Below, one piece after another: positions 1-9,678 of a stretch of 64,000 nt of DNA (its first letter is position 1; every line of letters starts with the position of its first letter). A program made the position numbers and the translations under genes. Under the pieces are notes generated by a model that did no database searches, had not been told where the DNA came from, and worked only from the letters and a program-made list of their open reading frames with translations. Source of the stretch: Microbacterium barkeri (GTDB lineage Bacteria; Actinomycetota; Actinomycetes; Actinomycetales; Microbacteriaceae); contig NZ_BSEJ01000008.1 in NCBI RefSeq assembly GCF_027921765.1, positions 62,001 to 126,000 of the forward strand, in the 5' to 3' direction.

Positions 1-3000
1 GCCGTGATCACGCCGTCGTGCGCGGCGTCGGCCACGGGGATCGAGCCGGTGAGCGTGAACTCCTCGCCCTCCGCGGCCGTGAGGTGACGCGAGATCTCGA
101 TCCACGAGGCGCCGTCGGCCGCGAGCGCGTACAGGATGACCTGCGCGTGCGCGTCGGCCGAGCCCGACCAGGTGAGGCGCGCGGTCGCGCCCTCGCCCGC
201 GTCGTCGGGGACGGCGACGTCGAACGTGTAGTACGGCAGCGCGTCGGTCGACGTCACGGGGGCGAGCCCCGTGGTCGTCGGCAGGTCCGCTGCGGCCGCT
301 GCGGCACCGGCGGATGGCTCGGGCTCGGCCGACGGCGCGAGGTCGCGCTCGAGGGCCGACGCGTCGTGCGTCGTGCCGCTCGCCGCGGTCACCTCCTCAT
401 CGCCCAGCTCGAAGCGGTGCCCCTCGCGGAACGAGACGTCGAGCGGGTCGCCCGTGGGGTCGGTGACCGTCGCCTGCAGGATGACGTCGCCGGCCTCGAC
501 CTCGGCGCCCTCATCGGGGGCGAAGCCGTCGGCGCCCGGCTGCTCCTCGGGCACCGTGAAGGTCGTCGTGGACTCGCCCGCGTTGCCGACAAGGTCGGTC
601 GCCGTGACGGCGAGCACGTGCTCCCCGGCTGCGAGCTCGACGGAGGAGGTCCGCGTGCCGAGCTCGACCGGCTCGCCGTCGAGGGTCGCGACGACCTCCG
701 CAACGCCCGAGCCCGCGCCATCCGACACCTCGGCGTCCAGGACGATCTCGCCCTGGTACACGCGCCCGTCCTCGATCGCGGGTGCGATCTCGGGGGCCGT
801 GTTGTCGACCGTGACCTGCGCGGTCGCGGCGTGCGTGCCGTCGGTCGCGCTCACCTCATGGGCGCCGTCGGCGGTCGCCGTCGTGTCCCAGTCGTGTGCG
901 ACCGCCGTGAACGCGTCGTCGGGGATCGCGAAGACCGACGCGAACATGTCGTTCTTGCCCGCGCTGTCGCCCATCTGGATGATCCGCGTCGGGTCGTCGT
1001 AGCCCTCGGGGCGCAGCGTGCGCCCATCCGGCAGGACGAGCCGCATGCCCGAGATGACGAAGTCGTCGTTGTTCTCGAACTCGTCGATCCACGGGCCCGC
1101 CTTCGTGCCCGCCCAGATGTCGACCGAGAGCGGCGCACCCTGCGCGATGTGCTCGAGCGGCACGGGGACGGCGATCGTCTCGGTGCGCTCGTACGTGCCC
1201 TCGTCGAAGATGTGCAGGATCTCCTCGCCGATCCGCACGCCGTTGCGGAAGTAGAAGTCGGTCTGCGACGTCTCGAACACGAACTGCGGCTCGTGCTCGA
1301 GCGACGCGCGCGTCGGCACCGACGTGCCGTCGATCGCGAGGTCGAGCGCGGGCGGGAAGTCCTCTCCCGCCGCCGACACGGTCGTCGTGCCGCCCACGAA
1401 CTGCCCGTCCGACACATTGAGGCGGACGGGATCGGTCGACGCGCCCGCGACCGGAACGCGTCGCGTCTCCGTGCGGATCTCGTTGACGCCGTCGGTCGCG
1501 ACGACGGTGTACTCGTACCAGCTCTTGCCCATGAGGTCGGCGGCGCCGACGGTGTGCCGGTAGGTCGCCTCGTCGTCTGCGGCGTGGACGAGGTTGACGA
1601 CGCGCGACTCCGGGTCGACGTCGTTGCGGATCTCGAGCGAGACCGTGCGCACGCGCACGTCGTCGGTCACGGAGAGATCGACCAGGAAGCCGGCGGCCGG
1701 GTCGATCTCGGCGACGGTGCGGTCGGCGAGAGACGGCGCGACCGCGTCGTCGGCCACGACCGCGAGGCCGGACGGCACCTGATCGACCTGGACGCGACCC
1801 GGCGACGCCGCGCGCGCATCGACGATCGACTGCAGGGCGAGGTCGTCCGAGGCCGTGTAGCGGATGCCGCGATCGGCGTCGACGTCGTCGGCTCCCGCCA
1901 TGTTGTAGTAGGCGCGGTTGACGCTGAAGCCCGTGTTCGTGCGGATGTCGAGACCGCGCGCCGAGCCGTTGGCCATGCCCGCCGAGGCGATCTCGACGAG
2001 GCTCTCGCCGGCGACGAGGTCGGTGCCGAACTTCGCGTTGAAGTCGGCGGCGCCGAGACCCGCGTTGCCGGCGTTCTTGATCCAGAGGACGAGCGTCTCG
2101 CCGCCCGGGATCAGGACGTCGCGCGGCGACGACGGCCACAGCGCCTCGTTGGTGTTCGTCTCGTAGTCCTGCGGGTACAGGTAGGTGATCGCGTAGTCCG
2201 CGAAGTCGATCGGAGCGCTCGTGGCGTTGTAGACCTCGATGAACTCGTAGCCGTCGGCGCCGCCGACGTTCTCAGAGTCGGGGAGCACCTCCGTGATCTG
2301 CAGCGGCGCGGTGACGACCGACGGGTCCGGCTCGAGCACGCCGATGTCGGCCGGATCGCCCGGCGTCGGCTCAGGCGTCGCGGTCGGCTCGGGGGTCTCG
2401 GTGGGCTCGGGCTCGGGCGTCGTCGGCGTGAGCTGCGCGGGCGAGACCGCGCCGGGGGTCATCGCCGTGCGGGTCGCCACGACCGGGGCGGGCTCGCCCA
2501 CGGCGGATGGCACCGAGAAGTCGACGCCGAGATCGGTCGCCATCGAATCGGTCGGGTAGAACGACCAGGTGAGGATGCCGTGGGCGTCGCTCACGCGGAT
2601 GCCGCGCCCGCCGCCGTTGGCCATCCCCGGCTGTCCGGTCACGCGGAGCACCTGCGTGCCCTCGGGCGTGCCGGTGGCCGCGCGGAACTCGTCCGCCGTG
2701 CGCGCGAAGGAGTCGAGCGTGCCGTCGCTGTTCGCGTAGCTCACCCACAGCACGACCGACCCGCCGGGGGCGATCGTCGCGTCGCCGTCCACCGTGAGCG
2801 CGACGTCGCGCGCCGTGTCGGCCGAGTCGACGTAGGTGTACGCGAAGGAGAGGCTCGAGAGCGGCACGGGCGCATCGGTCGGGTTGGTGACCTCGATGTA
2901 CTCGAACTCGTCGGCTCCCGCGGGATTCGCGAGGATCTCCGACACGAACACGGGCGGCGTGGCACCTCCTTCCGCCGCGGTCGCCGAGACGGGGACGAGG

Positions 3001-3086
3001 GCAGCGCAGCCCGCGAGGATCACGGCGGTCGTCGCGAAGGCGAGCGACCGCGTGAGCCCCGGGCGCGCCGAACGATGTTCGGGCAT
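1..3086 (-). CDS. Large secreted lamin-tail-domain surface protein, C-terminus cut by window edge
   Basis: An uninterrupted minus-strand frame runs from ATG 3086 past base 1, giving about 1028 codons with no stop. The N-terminus has a basic stretch and a hydrophobic helix. It contains a lipobox-like LAGC at residues 24-27, but an Ala-X-Ala signal peptidase I site (SATAA) follows at about 34-38, so lipoprotein versus secreted is unresolved. Two lamin-tail (LTD) modules follow at roughly 45-190 and 255-400, separated by a Pro/Glu/Thr-rich linker near 220-240. After these come beta-sandwich, Ig/Big-like modules (one near 760-850). Actinobacterial relatives usually end in a calcineurin-like metallophosphoesterase; that part would lie outside the window, so it is inference only. 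Probably an extracellular phosphoesterase or wall protein. The antisense frame at 18-3137 is a shadow. Confidence 0.85.
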   Translation of the reverse strand, partial: MPEHRSARPGLTRSLAFATTAVILAGCAALVPVSATAAEGGATPPVFVSEILANPAGADEFEYIEVTNPTDAPVPLSSLSFAYTYVDSADTARDVALTVDGDATIAPGGSVVLWVSYANSDGTLDSFARTADEFRAATGTPEGTQVLRVTGQPGMANGGGRGIRVSDAHGILTWSFYPTDSMATDLGVDFSVPSAVGEPAPVVATRTAMTPGAVSPAQLTPTTPEPEPTETPEPTATPEPTPGDPADIGVLEPDPSVVTAPLQITEVLPDSENVGGADGYEFIEVYNATSAPIDFADYAITYLYPQDYETNTNEALWPSSPRDVLIPGGETLVLWIKNAGNAGLGAADFNAKFGTDLVAGESLVEIASAGMANGSARGLDIRTNTGFSVNRAYYNMAGADDVDADRGIRYTASDDLALQSIVDARAASPGRVQVDQVPSGLAVVADDAVAPSLADRTVAEIDPAAGFLVDLSVTDDVRVRTVSLEIRNDVDPESRVVNLVHAADDEATYRHTVGAADLMGKSWYEYTVVATDGVNEIRTETRRVPVAGASTDPVRLNVSDGQFVGGTTTVSAAGEDFPPALDLAIDGTSVPTRASLEHEPQFVFETSQTDFYFRNGVRIGEEILHIFDEGTYERTETIAVPVPLEHIAQGAPLSVDIWAGTKAGPWIDEFENNDDFVISGMRLVLPDGRTLRPEGYDDPTRIIQMGDSAGKNDMFASVFAIPDDAFTAVAHDWDTTATADGAHEVSATDGTHAATAQVTVDNTAPEIAPAIEDGRVYQGEIVLDAEVSDGAGSGVAEVVATLDGEPVELGTRTSSVELAAGEHVLAVTATDLVGNAGESTTTFTVPEEQPGADGFAPDEGAEVEAGDVILQATVTDPTGDPLDVSFREGHRFELGDEEVTAASGTTHDASALERDLAPSAEPEPSAGAAAAAADLPTTTGLAPVTSTDALPYYTFDVAVPDDAGEGATARLTWSGSADAHAQVILYALAADGASWIEISRHLTAAEGEEFTLTGSIPVADAAHDGVIT

Positions 3087-3240
3087 GAGGGTGCTTCCGG
3101 GAGAGATGCGGGAGAGGGGCCGTCGAGACGGCGATGACCCGCACGCTAGCGATCCCGGTCAACCGCGCGGTGACGCCCGCTGTCCGAACGGTGAACGACA
3201 GGTGTCGAAAGAGGGGCCGCACCGAGGGGCGCGTCCGCGA

Positions 3241-4170
3241 TCAGGTCCGGATGACGACGTTCTCGGGCTCCTCGCCCCGCGCCATCCGCTCGGCCTGCCG
3301 CGCGATCAGGCGCGCGATCCGCGGGCGCATCGCGCCGCTGTTGCCGCCGACATGCGGGGAGATGAAGACGCCGTCGAGCGACCAGAGCGGATGGCCCTCC
3401 GGCAGGGGCTCGGGATCGAACACGTCGCTCGCCACGCGGATACGCCCGCGGCGAACGTGCTCGACGAGCGCGTCGGTGTCGACGGTCGGCCCGCGGCCGA
3501 CGTTCACGAGGAGCGCGTGCTCGGGGAGTCGCCCGAGGACAGCGGCGTCGATGAGGTGGCGCGTCTCCTCTCCGCCCGGGAGCGCGTTGACGAGGATCTC
3601 CGCGCCGGGAAGCAGCTCGTCGAGCTCGTCGAGCGCGTGGACGTGCAGCCCGTCCTCGTCGCGCGCGCGGGAGGCGACCGGCACGAGGTCGACCTCGAAG
3701 GCCGCGAGGCGACGCGCGATCGCCTTGCCGACGCCGCCGAAGCCGAGCAGCACGACCCGCCGGTCGGCGAGCCCGGGCATCCGGAAGCTGTGCCATTCGC
3801 CGCGCTCCTGGCTGTGCACCATCCGGTCGAGACCGCGCTGCGCGAGGATCATGAGCCCGACCGCGAGCTCGGCGGTCGCGGTCTCGTGGACGCTCGCCGC
3901 GTTCGCGTAGACGATCCCCGGAGGCAGGCGCTCCTCGACGCCGTCGAAGCCGATGGCCTGCGCCTGCACGAGACGGCACTCGAGCTCGGGCAGTCGCGCG
4001 AGCATTCGACCCTGGCGCATGTACGGCGGCACGACGATGTCGATGCGGTCGCGCGGCGGCGCATCCTGCCCGTCCCACAGGACGACGTCGATGTCGAGCG
4101 CGGGGTCGAGCAGCGCCGTCACGTCGGCGACGAGCTCGTCGGTGGGAACGGAGAGCGTCAGTGCAGTCAC
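3241..4170 (-). CDS. D-isomer-specific 2-hydroxyacid dehydrogenase
   Basis: A 309-residue cytosolic NAD(P)-dependent oxidoreductase of the D-2-hydroxyacid dehydrogenase family, which interconverts 2-keto acids and D-2-hydroxy acids. The Rossmann loop GFGGVGKAIARR is in the middle of the protein. The catalytic Arg lies in NVGRGPTVD, the Glu in DVFDPEPLPEGHPLW and the His in ISPHVGG, so the full triad is present. Length is typical of the compact members. The substrate cannot be read from sequence; glyoxylate/hydroxypyruvate or phosphoglycerate-like acids are possible. It sits downstream of purSQ on the same strand but a strong hairpin (4197-4228) separates them, so it is probably its own transcription unit. 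Confidence 0.9.
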   Translation of the reverse strand: MTALTLSVPTDELVADVTALLDPALDIDVVLWDGQDAPPRDRIDIVVPPYMRQGRMLARLPELECRLVQAQAIGFDGVEERLPPGIVYANAASVHETATAELAVGLMILAQRGLDRMVHSQERGEWHSFRMPGLADRRVVLLGFGGVGKAIARRLAAFEVDLVPVASRARDEDGLHVHALDELDELLPGAEILVNALPGGEETRHLIDAAVLGRLPEHALLVNVGRGPTVDTDALVEHVRRGRIRVASDVFDPEPLPEGHPLWSLDGVFISPHVGGNSGAMRPRIARLIARQAERMARGEEPENVVIRT

Positions 4171-4196
4171 GCTTCGAGGCTACCGGCGCGGGCACG

Positions 4197-4228
4197 CCGA
4201 AGCCCCGGGGAGTGCCCCGGGGCTTCGG
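4197..4228. terminator. Hairpin terminator after purQ
   Basis: A perfect inverted repeat with 14-base arms (4197-4210 and 4215-4228) and a 4-base AGTG loop. It lies 9 bases beyond the purQ stop. No clear U-tract follows, as is common in high-GC actinobacteria. Confidence 0.7.
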
Positions 4229-4236
4229 ACGGCGCG

Positions 4237-4944
4237 CTACGCGGTCTGCGCGACGACGGCCGCGATGGCCGACTCGAAGAACCGCAGCCCGTCGATGCCC
4301 GAGCGCATGGCGGCGGGGGTGCCGGGGCCGAAGCCGGGCTCCACGGCGTGCTCGGGGTGGGGCATGAGGCCCACGACGTTGCCGCGCTCGTTCGTGAGGC
4401 CGGCGATGTCGTCGAGCGAGCCGTTGGGGTTCACACCGAGGTAGCGGAACGCGACCTGGCCCTCGCCCTCGATGCGCTTGAGCGTCTCGTCGTCGGCGAT
4501 GTAGCCGCCGTCGGCGTTCTTGAGCGGGATGACGATCTCCTCGCCCTGCTCGAACGCGTTCGTCCAGGCGGTCGACGCGTTCTCGACGCGGAGGCGCTGG
4601 TCGCGGCGGATGAACTGCTGGTGCGCGTTGCGGATGAGGCCGCCGGGAAGGAGGTGCGCCTCGACGAGCATCTGGAAGCCGTTGCAGATGCCGAGCACCG
4701 GCATGCCCTTCGCCGCGGCGTCCGCGACCTCGGCCATGATCGGCGCATGCGCGGCGATGGCGCCCGCGCGCAGGTAGTCGCCGTACGAGAACCCGCCGGG
4801 GAGGATGACGGCGTCGACGCCCTCGAGATCGTGCGAGCCGTGCCAGAGCGCGACCGGCTCGGCGCCCGCGATCCGCACCGCGCGCTGGGCGTCGCGGTCG
4901 TCGAGGGATCCGGGGAAGGTGATGACCCCGATGCGGGCGGTCAC
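4237..4944 (-). CDS. purQ: Phosphoribosylformylglycinamidine synthase, glutaminase subunit PurQ
   Basis: A 235-residue class I glutamine amidotransferase. It releases ammonia from glutamine for the PurL subunit of FGAM synthase, the fourth step of de novo purine synthesis. The start [13 protein letters not shown] is typical. The nucleophile Cys is in [11 protein letters not shown] and the His-Glu pair in [11 protein letters not shown]. The GTG start overlaps the purS stop as GTGA, so translation is coupled. purL, often the next gene, is absent: a terminator and a dehydrogenase follow, so purL must lie elsewhere. Confidence 0.97.
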   Translation of the reverse strand: MTARIGVITFPGSLDDRDAQRAVRIAGAEPVALWHGSHDLEGVDAVILPGGFSYGDYLRAGAIAAHAPIMAEVADAAAKGMPVLGICNGFQMLVEAHLLPGGLIRNAHQQFIRRDQRLRVENASTAWTNAFEQGEEIVIPLKNADGGYIADDETLKRIEGEGQVAFRYLGVNPNGSLDDIAGLTNERGNVVGLMPHPEHAVEPGFGPGTPAAMRSGIDGLRFFESAIAAVVAQTA

Positions 4945-5189
4945 TCGACCACCTCGATGTTCACGACGTCCTCGATGACGGCGTTCGAGAGGATCTCGTC
5001 GGCGACCGTCCTGGCCTCGGCGAGCACCTCGTCGGTGACCTCGCCCTCGACCGTGAGCTCGATGCGCTTGCCGATGCGGACGTTCTGGAAGGCGCCGTGG
5101 CCCAGGCGGGCGAGCGACCCGGTGACGGCCTTGCCCTGCGGGTCCAGCAGCTCGGCCTTGGGCATGACGTCGACGACGATGGTGGGCAT
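4941..5189 (-). CDS. purS: Phosphoribosylformylglycinamidine synthase subunit PurS
   Basis: An 82-residue protein matching PurS, the small structural subunit that bridges PurL and PurQ in Gram-positive FGAM synthase. It starts [19 protein letters not shown] and contains the family-typical [16 protein letters not shown] segment. A GGAG ribosome-binding site lies 8 bases before the ATG. It is first in a two-gene purSQ unit and overlaps purQ by four bases. Confidence 0.96.
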   Translation of the reverse strand: MPTIVVDVMPKAELLDPQGKAVTGSLARLGHGAFQNVRIGKRIELTVEGEVTDEVLAEARTVADEILSNAVIEDVVNIEVVE

Positions 5190-5293
5190 GAGATGAGCTC
5201 CGGATGTCGCGGGCGGGGAATCGGGACCATTCTAGTCGCCGCGACCCGCGCCATCCGCCGCGCTGCCGTGGGCCGCTGGTCGCGGTGCTCCGC

Positions 5294-7120
5294 TCAGCGA
5301 CCGACGGCGTAGCCCTGGGCGCCGCGCGGGTTCGCCGCGGCGCCGAGCAGCCCGGTCCGCGGGTCGCGCGTGACCGCGGAGAGGCGCCCGAGGGCCCATG
5401 CGCCGGCGCGGGTCACGGCGTGGCCGCGGCGCTCAAGGCCCGCGATGACGTCGTCGCCGAGTCGGTCCTCGACGACTGCGCCGCCGGGCGTGCCCGTCCG
5501 CGGCCAGAACGAGCCGGGGAAGGCCGTCGTGTGGAAGGCCGGCGCGTCGATCGCCTGCTGCGGCGACCATCCGCCCACGAGCACCCGGAGCAGGAAGAGC
5601 AGCTGCCACTGATCCTGCTGATCGCCCCCGGGGGAGCCGAGCGCCATGACCGGCTCGTCTCCCTCGAGCACGAGGGTCGGTGTGAGCGTCGTGCGCGGTC
5701 GCGCGCCGGGGCGGAGCGCCGACGGCGACGTCTCATCGAGCCAGGTCATCTGCAGGCGCGTGCCGAGGCAGAAACCGAGGCCGGGAAGGGCCGGCGACGA
5801 CTGCAGCCAGCCGCCCGACGGCGTCGCCGAGATGATGTTGCCCCACCGGTCGACGACGTCGACGTGGCACGTGTCGCCGCGGGCGACCCCGCGGGCGTCG
5901 GTCTCGAGTCCGCTCTCGGAGGGACGGGCTCCCGGGACGGTCGGCTCGCCGACCCCCGCTGCGAGCTCGGCCGCGTCGCGGTGAAGCGGGCGGATGGTCG
6001 GCGCCGGGCGGCCGGGCAGGCGTCCGGGGCGCGGGGCGAGCGCCGCCCGATCGCCGATCAGGGCCCGCCGTTCCGCGGCATATGCGTCGGAGAGCATGTA
6101 CGCGAGGTCGTCCGAGGAGAGCTGCTCGCCGTACCAGGCCTCGCGGTCGGCGAAGGCGAGCCCCAGCGCCTCGAGGATCGTGTGCGCTCCGAGCTCGGTC
6201 GACGGGTCGAGTCGGTCGTCGTCGAACCCCTCGAGGATCTTCAGGGCCTGCAGCAGGACGGGGCCCTGCCCCCATGGCCCGGTCTTCGCGATGGTCCGCC
6301 CGCGGAACGTCGCGGTCGTCGGATGCTCCCAGCTCGCCGAGAACGCCTCGACATCCGCGCGAGAGAGCACGCCGGCGTGATCGCGGCCGTCGGAGTGGCG
6401 GTGCGGTGTGCGAGCGAGCTCCTCCGCGGCGCGGCCGAGGATCTCGCGCCACCGCACCCGCGCGGCGTCGATCCGCGCGACGCGGGTCCCCGCGACGGCC
6501 GCGGCGTGGGTCGCGACCTCCTCGAGCACCGCCGCGTACTCGGGGTTCGTCACGATCTCGCCCGGGCGCGGGATGCGGCCGCCGGGCATCCACCGCTCCG
6601 CCGAGGTCGGCCAGTGGTCCCGGAAGAGCGCCGACACGCCCTCGATCGTCGTCACCACGTTGCGGAGGACGGGATGGCCCTCCCTGGCGTACCCGATCGC
6701 GTAGGCGAGAGCATCCGCCGGCTCCCATGTGCCGTGGTCGCGCAGGAGGAGGAGCCACGCGTCGACGGCACCCGGGACCGCCGCCGCGAGCGCGCCCGCG
6801 CCCGGGACGAGGTCGAGGCCCTCCGACCGGAAGTGCGCGACCGAGGCGGCCGCGGGCGCCGGGCCCTGGCCGACGAGCACGCGGGGAGGGGCGCCGGCAG
6901 GTCGGATGATCGCAGTCAGGTCGCCGCCGGGCCCGTTGAGGTGCGGCTCGACGACGTGGAGCGTGAAGGCCGCGGCGACCGCGGCGTCGAAGGCGTTGCC
7001 GCCGCGCTCGAGCACCGACTGGGCGACGCCGGTGGCAGTCCAGTGCGTCGAGGCGGCCATCCCGAACGTGCCGGTCAGGTCCGGTCGCGTCGTGAACGCA
7101 GCAGGTGTCGAGAACGCCAT
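5294..7120 (-). CDS. Gamma-glutamyltransferase-family hydrolase
   Basis: 608 residues. This is the Ntn-hydrolase gamma-glutamyltranspeptidase family, whose precursor self-cleaves before a Thr that becomes the nucleophile. The N-terminal [27 protein letters not shown] segment is typical of the large subunit. The predicted nucleophile is Thr417 in GDTCHVD, followed by the small-subunit signature [12 protein letters not shown]. The ATG at 7120 was chosen because GGTGGAGG lies just before it; the longer in-frame start at 7210 would run through the divergent ceb promoter. No convincing export signal is seen, so a cytosolic role in glutathione-like or other gamma-glutamyl/amide turnover is plausible. 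Substrate unknown. Confidence 0.88.
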   Translation of the reverse strand: MAFSTPAAFTTRPDLTGTFGMAASTHWTATGVAQSVLERGGNAFDAAVAAAFTLHVVEPHLNGPGGDLTAIIRPAGAPPRVLVGQGPAPAAASVAHFRSEGLDLVPGAGALAAAVPGAVDAWLLLLRDHGTWEPADALAYAIGYAREGHPVLRNVVTTIEGVSALFRDHWPTSAERWMPGGRIPRPGEIVTNPEYAAVLEEVATHAAAVAGTRVARIDAARVRWREILGRAAEELARTPHRHSDGRDHAGVLSRADVEAFSASWEHPTTATFRGRTIAKTGPWGQGPVLLQALKILEGFDDDRLDPSTELGAHTILEALGLAFADREAWYGEQLSSDDLAYMLSDAYAAERRALIGDRAALAPRPGRLPGRPAPTIRPLHRDAAELAAGVGEPTVPGARPSESGLETDARGVARGDTCHVDVVDRWGNIISATPSGGWLQSSPALPGLGFCLGTRLQMTWLDETSPSALRPGARPRTTLTPTLVLEGDEPVMALGSPGGDQQDQWQLLFLLRVLVGGWSPQQAIDAPAFHTTAFPGSFWPRTGTPGGAVVEDRLGDDVIAGLERRGHAVTRAGAWALGRLSAVTRDPRTGLLGAAANPRGAQGYAVGR

Positions 7121-7136
7121 GTCCTCCACCCTCGCA

Positions 7137-7170
7137 TCGAAATTTCGACCAGCGCCGTCGAAATATCGAC
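7137..7170. promoter_or_regulatory. Paired TCGA-type palindromes between the glutamyltransferase and ceb genes
   Basis: TCGAAATTTCGA (7137-7148) is a perfect 12-base palindrome. GTCGAAATATCGAC (7157-7170) is a near-perfect second copy. Their centres are 21 bases apart, two helical turns, as expected for cooperative dimers. They lie just upstream of the glutamyltransferase start and beside the ceb -35 box. The cognate regulator is not identified. Confidence 0.5.
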
Positions 7171-7228
7171 TTGACGGATGTGAGAGCGCTCCCATATAGT
7201 CCGTGAGCATGTCGTGGGAGCGCTCTCA
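7171..7228 (+). promoter_or_regulatory. cebEFG-bglC promoter with two CebR operators
   Basis: A -35 TTGACG (7171-7176) and -10 TATAGT (7195-7200) are spaced by 18 bases. TGAGAGCGCTCCCA (7181-7194) lies between them and TGGGAGCGCTCTCA (7215-7228) lies just after the expected start site. Each differs by one base from the Streptomyces CebR box TGGGAGCGCTCCCA, a LacI-family operator relieved by cellobiose. The two boxes are 34 bases apart centre to centre, so repression at two steps is likely. Confidence 0.85.
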
Positions 7229-7262
7229 TGACAGGTCCCACACCCACCACAAAGGAGTGACA

Positions 7263-8534
7263 GTGAACACTCGTGCCTTCCGCCGCGGAGCCGCCGCGGT
7301 CAGCGCCCTCGCCATCGGCGGTCTCGCCCTCGCGGGCTGCTCCGGCTCGTCGCAGGGCGCCGACGCCGCCGATCCCGACGCTCCCGTCGAGATCTCGATC
7401 TCGACCTTCAACGACTTCGGCTACACCGACGAGCTCCTCCAGGAGTACATGGACGAGCACCCGAACGTCACGATCGTCCACAACAAGGCGGCGACGTCGA
7501 ACGACGCCCGCGCCAACTTCTTCCAGAAGCTCGGGAACACGGGCCTCGCCGACATCGAGGCGGTCGAGGTCGACTGGTTCGCCGAGATGATGGAGTACGC
7601 CGACCTCCTCGCGCCGGTGCCCGAGGACCTCAAGGGTCGCTGGCTCGACTGGAAGGAGGCCGCGGCGACCGACGCCGACGGCAACCTCGTCGCGTACGGC
7701 ACCGACATCGGCCCGCAGGCGGTCTGCTACCGGTCCGACCTCTTCGAGGCAGCGGGCCTGCCGACCGATCGGGCCGAGGTAGCGGGCCTGTTCACGACCT
7801 GGGACGACTTCTTCGCCGTGGGCCAGGAATACGTCGACAAGACGGGCAAGCCGTTCATCGACTCCGCGAACTCGGTGCTGCAGGGCCTCATGAACCAGAT
7901 CGAGGTCACCTACGAGGAGGCCGACGGCACCGTCGTCGCCACCGAGAACCCCGACGTCCAGGAGGCGTACGAGACGGTCGTCGAGAAGGCCGTGCCGATC
8001 TCGGCCTACGCGGGCCAGTGGAGCGAGGACTGGTACGCGTCGATGGCCAACGGCGAGTTCGCCGCGATGCTCTGCCCGGGCTGGATGCACGGCATCATCT
8101 CGGGTGAGGCGCCCGACATCGAGGGCTGGGACATCGCCGACGTCTTCCCGGGCGGCGGCGGCAACTGGGGCGGTTCGTACCTCGTGATCCCGGCGAACGG
8201 CGAGAACGTCGCGGCCGCGCAGGAGCTGGCCGACTGGCTGACGTCGCCCGAGACGCAGGTCAAGGCGTTCGTGAACGCCGGCACGTTCCCGAGCCAGCCC
8301 GAGGCCTACGAGGACGCCGAACTCACCGGCTTCTCGAACCCGTACTTCAACGACGCGCCGACCGGCGAGATCGGCATCGCTCGCGCCGAGGCCGTCGAGG
8401 TCTCGCCCGTGAAGGGGCCGAAGTACTTCCAGTTCCACGACGCGCTGCAGAACGCGGTCACCCGTGTGTTCGACGGCATCGAGGACGCCGACACGAGCTG
8501 GGACACGTGGGTCGAGGAGGTCTCGGCGTTCTGA
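7263..8534 (+). CDS. cebE: Cello-oligosaccharide ABC transporter substrate-binding lipoprotein
   Basis: A 423-residue cluster B/COG1653-type sugar-binding lipoprotein. GTG 7263 is preferred over in-frame starts from 7203: AAAGGAG (7251-7257) precedes it, and the earlier starts lie inside the operator. The signal peptide starts VNTRAFRRGAAAV and ends in the lipobox LALAGC, so it should be anchored outside the membrane and deliver sugar to CebFG. The name CebE rests on synteny with Streptomyces cebE-cebF-cebG-bglC, the CebR boxes and the cebR gene. Cellobiose/cellotriose is thus likely but not shown by sequence alone. Codon use is ordinary for the window. Confidence 0.87.
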   Translation: MNTRAFRRGAAAVSALAIGGLALAGCSGSSQGADAADPDAPVEISISTFNDFGYTDELLQEYMDEHPNVTIVHNKAATSNDARANFFQKLGNTGLADIEAVEVDWFAEMMEYADLLAPVPEDLKGRWLDWKEAAATDADGNLVAYGTDIGPQAVCYRSDLFEAAGLPTDRAEVAGLFTTWDDFFAVGQEYVDKTGKPFIDSANSVLQGLMNQIEVTYEEADGTVVATENPDVQEAYETVVEKAVPISAYAGQWSEDWYASMANGEFAAMLCPGWMHGIISGEAPDIEGWDIADVFPGGGGNWGGSYLVIPANGENVAAAQELADWLTSPETQVKAFVNAGTFPSQPEAYEDAELTGFSNPYFNDAPTGEIGIARAEAVEVSPVKGPKYFQFHDALQNAVTRVFDGIEDADTSWDTWVEEVSAF

Positions 8535-8547
8535 CGCCCCTCCGTCT

Positions 8548-8591
8548 CCCCGACGCGGGCGGCCGGCCCCGGCCATCCGCCCGCGTCGGGG
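8548..8591 (+). other. Intra-operon hairpin between cebE and cebF
   Basis: A perfect inverted repeat with 15-base arms (8548-8562, 8577-8591) and a 14-base loop lies 13 bases after the cebE stop, within the operon. Such elements commonly stabilise the binding-protein mRNA or partially terminate, so that the binding protein exceeds the permeases. Confidence 0.65.
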
Positions 8592-8643
8592 GCAGGCGAC
8601 CGCCAGCCCCGACCATCCGCCCGCTCCTTCCGAGGGAACCTCC

Positions 8644-9678
8644 GTGACCGTCACCGCCACTCGCCCGACGCGCGCCGACGCGCCGCCGCCGGATCGGCCC
8701 ATCCGCGTGCTGTCCTTCTCCCAGCGCCTCAGCCGCTGGGACCTCAAGCTCTCGCCGTACCTCTACATCTCGCCGTTCTTCGTGCTGTTCGCGATCGTCG
8801 GCCTCTTCCCGATCATCTACACGGGCGTCATCTCGTTCATGGACTGGGACCAGGTGCGCCGATCGGGCGAGTTCATCGGCTTCGACCAGTACGCGTGGAT
8901 CCTCACGCAGCCGAAGTTCTGGACGGCGCTCGGCAACACCTTCAGCATCTTCCTGCTCTCGAGCGTGCCGCAGCTCATCCTCGCGATGTTCATCGCGGCG
9001 ATGCTCGACCGACACATCCGCGCGCGGACGTTCTGGCGGATGAGCGCCCTCCTGCCCTATGTCGTCGCACCCGTCGCGGTGGGCCTCATCTTCAACGCGC
9101 TCTTCGCGGACAGGTCCGGAGCGATCAACGGCTTCCTGTCGCTCGTGGGGATCGGTGCGATCCCGTGGCACGTCGAGCCGTTCTGGAGCCACGTCGCGAT
9201 CGCCACGATGGTGAACTACCGCTGGACGGGGTACAACGCGCTCATCCTGCTCGCGGCGATGCAGGCCATCCCGCGCGACTACTACGAGGCGGCGACGGTT
9301 GACGGGGCGAACGCGTTCCGACAGTTCTGGAGCATCACGCTCCCGTCGCTCAAGCCGACGCTCATCTTCGTGATCATCACCTCGACGATCGGCGGCCTGC
9401 AGATCTTCGACGAGCCGCGGATGTTCGACCAGTTCGGGCGCGGAGGCTCGGCCCAGCAGTGGCTCACGATCACGCTGTACCTGTACGACATCGGGTGGGG
9501 CGAGTGGAACTTCGGGCGCGCAGCCGCGATGGCCTGGATCCTCTTCCTCATCATCCTGGCCATCGGCCTCATCAACCTGCTCATCACCCGGTCGCTCGTG
9601 CGCGACGAGGGGACTCGCGGGCGGCAGCTGTCGCGACGCGAGCGTCGAGCCCTGAAGCGAGCGGAGGCCCGCCGATGA
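8644..9678 (+). CDS. cebF: Cello-oligosaccharide ABC transporter permease CebF
   Basis: A 344-residue MalF-type inner-membrane permease with about six transmembrane helices. The coupling loop EAATVDGANAFRQFWSITLP is the EAA motif that docks the ATPase. GTG 8644 is preceded by GAGGGA at normal spacing; the longer frame from 8464 overlaps cebE and is rejected. It ends in an ATGA overlap with cebG. No ATPase gene is in the locus. In Streptomyces the shared MsiK ATPase powers CebEFG, so an unlinked msiK-like gene is expected. Confidence 0.9.
   Translation: MTVTATRPTRADAPPPDRPIRVLSFSQRLSRWDLKLSPYLYISPFFVLFAIVGLFPIIYTGVISFMDWDQVRRSGEFIGFDQYAWILTQPKFWTALGNTFSIFLLSSVPQLILAMFIAAMLDRHIRARTFWRMSALLPYVVAPVAVGLIFNALFADRSGAINGFLSLVGIGAIPWHVEPFWSHVAIATMVNYRWTGYNALILLAAMQAIPRDYYEAATVDGANAFRQFWSITLPSLKPTLIFVIITSTIGGLQIFDEPRMFDQFGRGGSAQQWLTITLYLYDIGWGEWNFGRAAAMAWILFLIILAIGLINLLITRSLVRDEGTRGRQLSRRERRALKRAEARR

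Noticed and set aside
18..3137. Long plus-strand frame at the left end
   Set aside because: Arg/Val/Asp-rich product without domains; the minus frame gives a signal peptide and lamin-tail modules.
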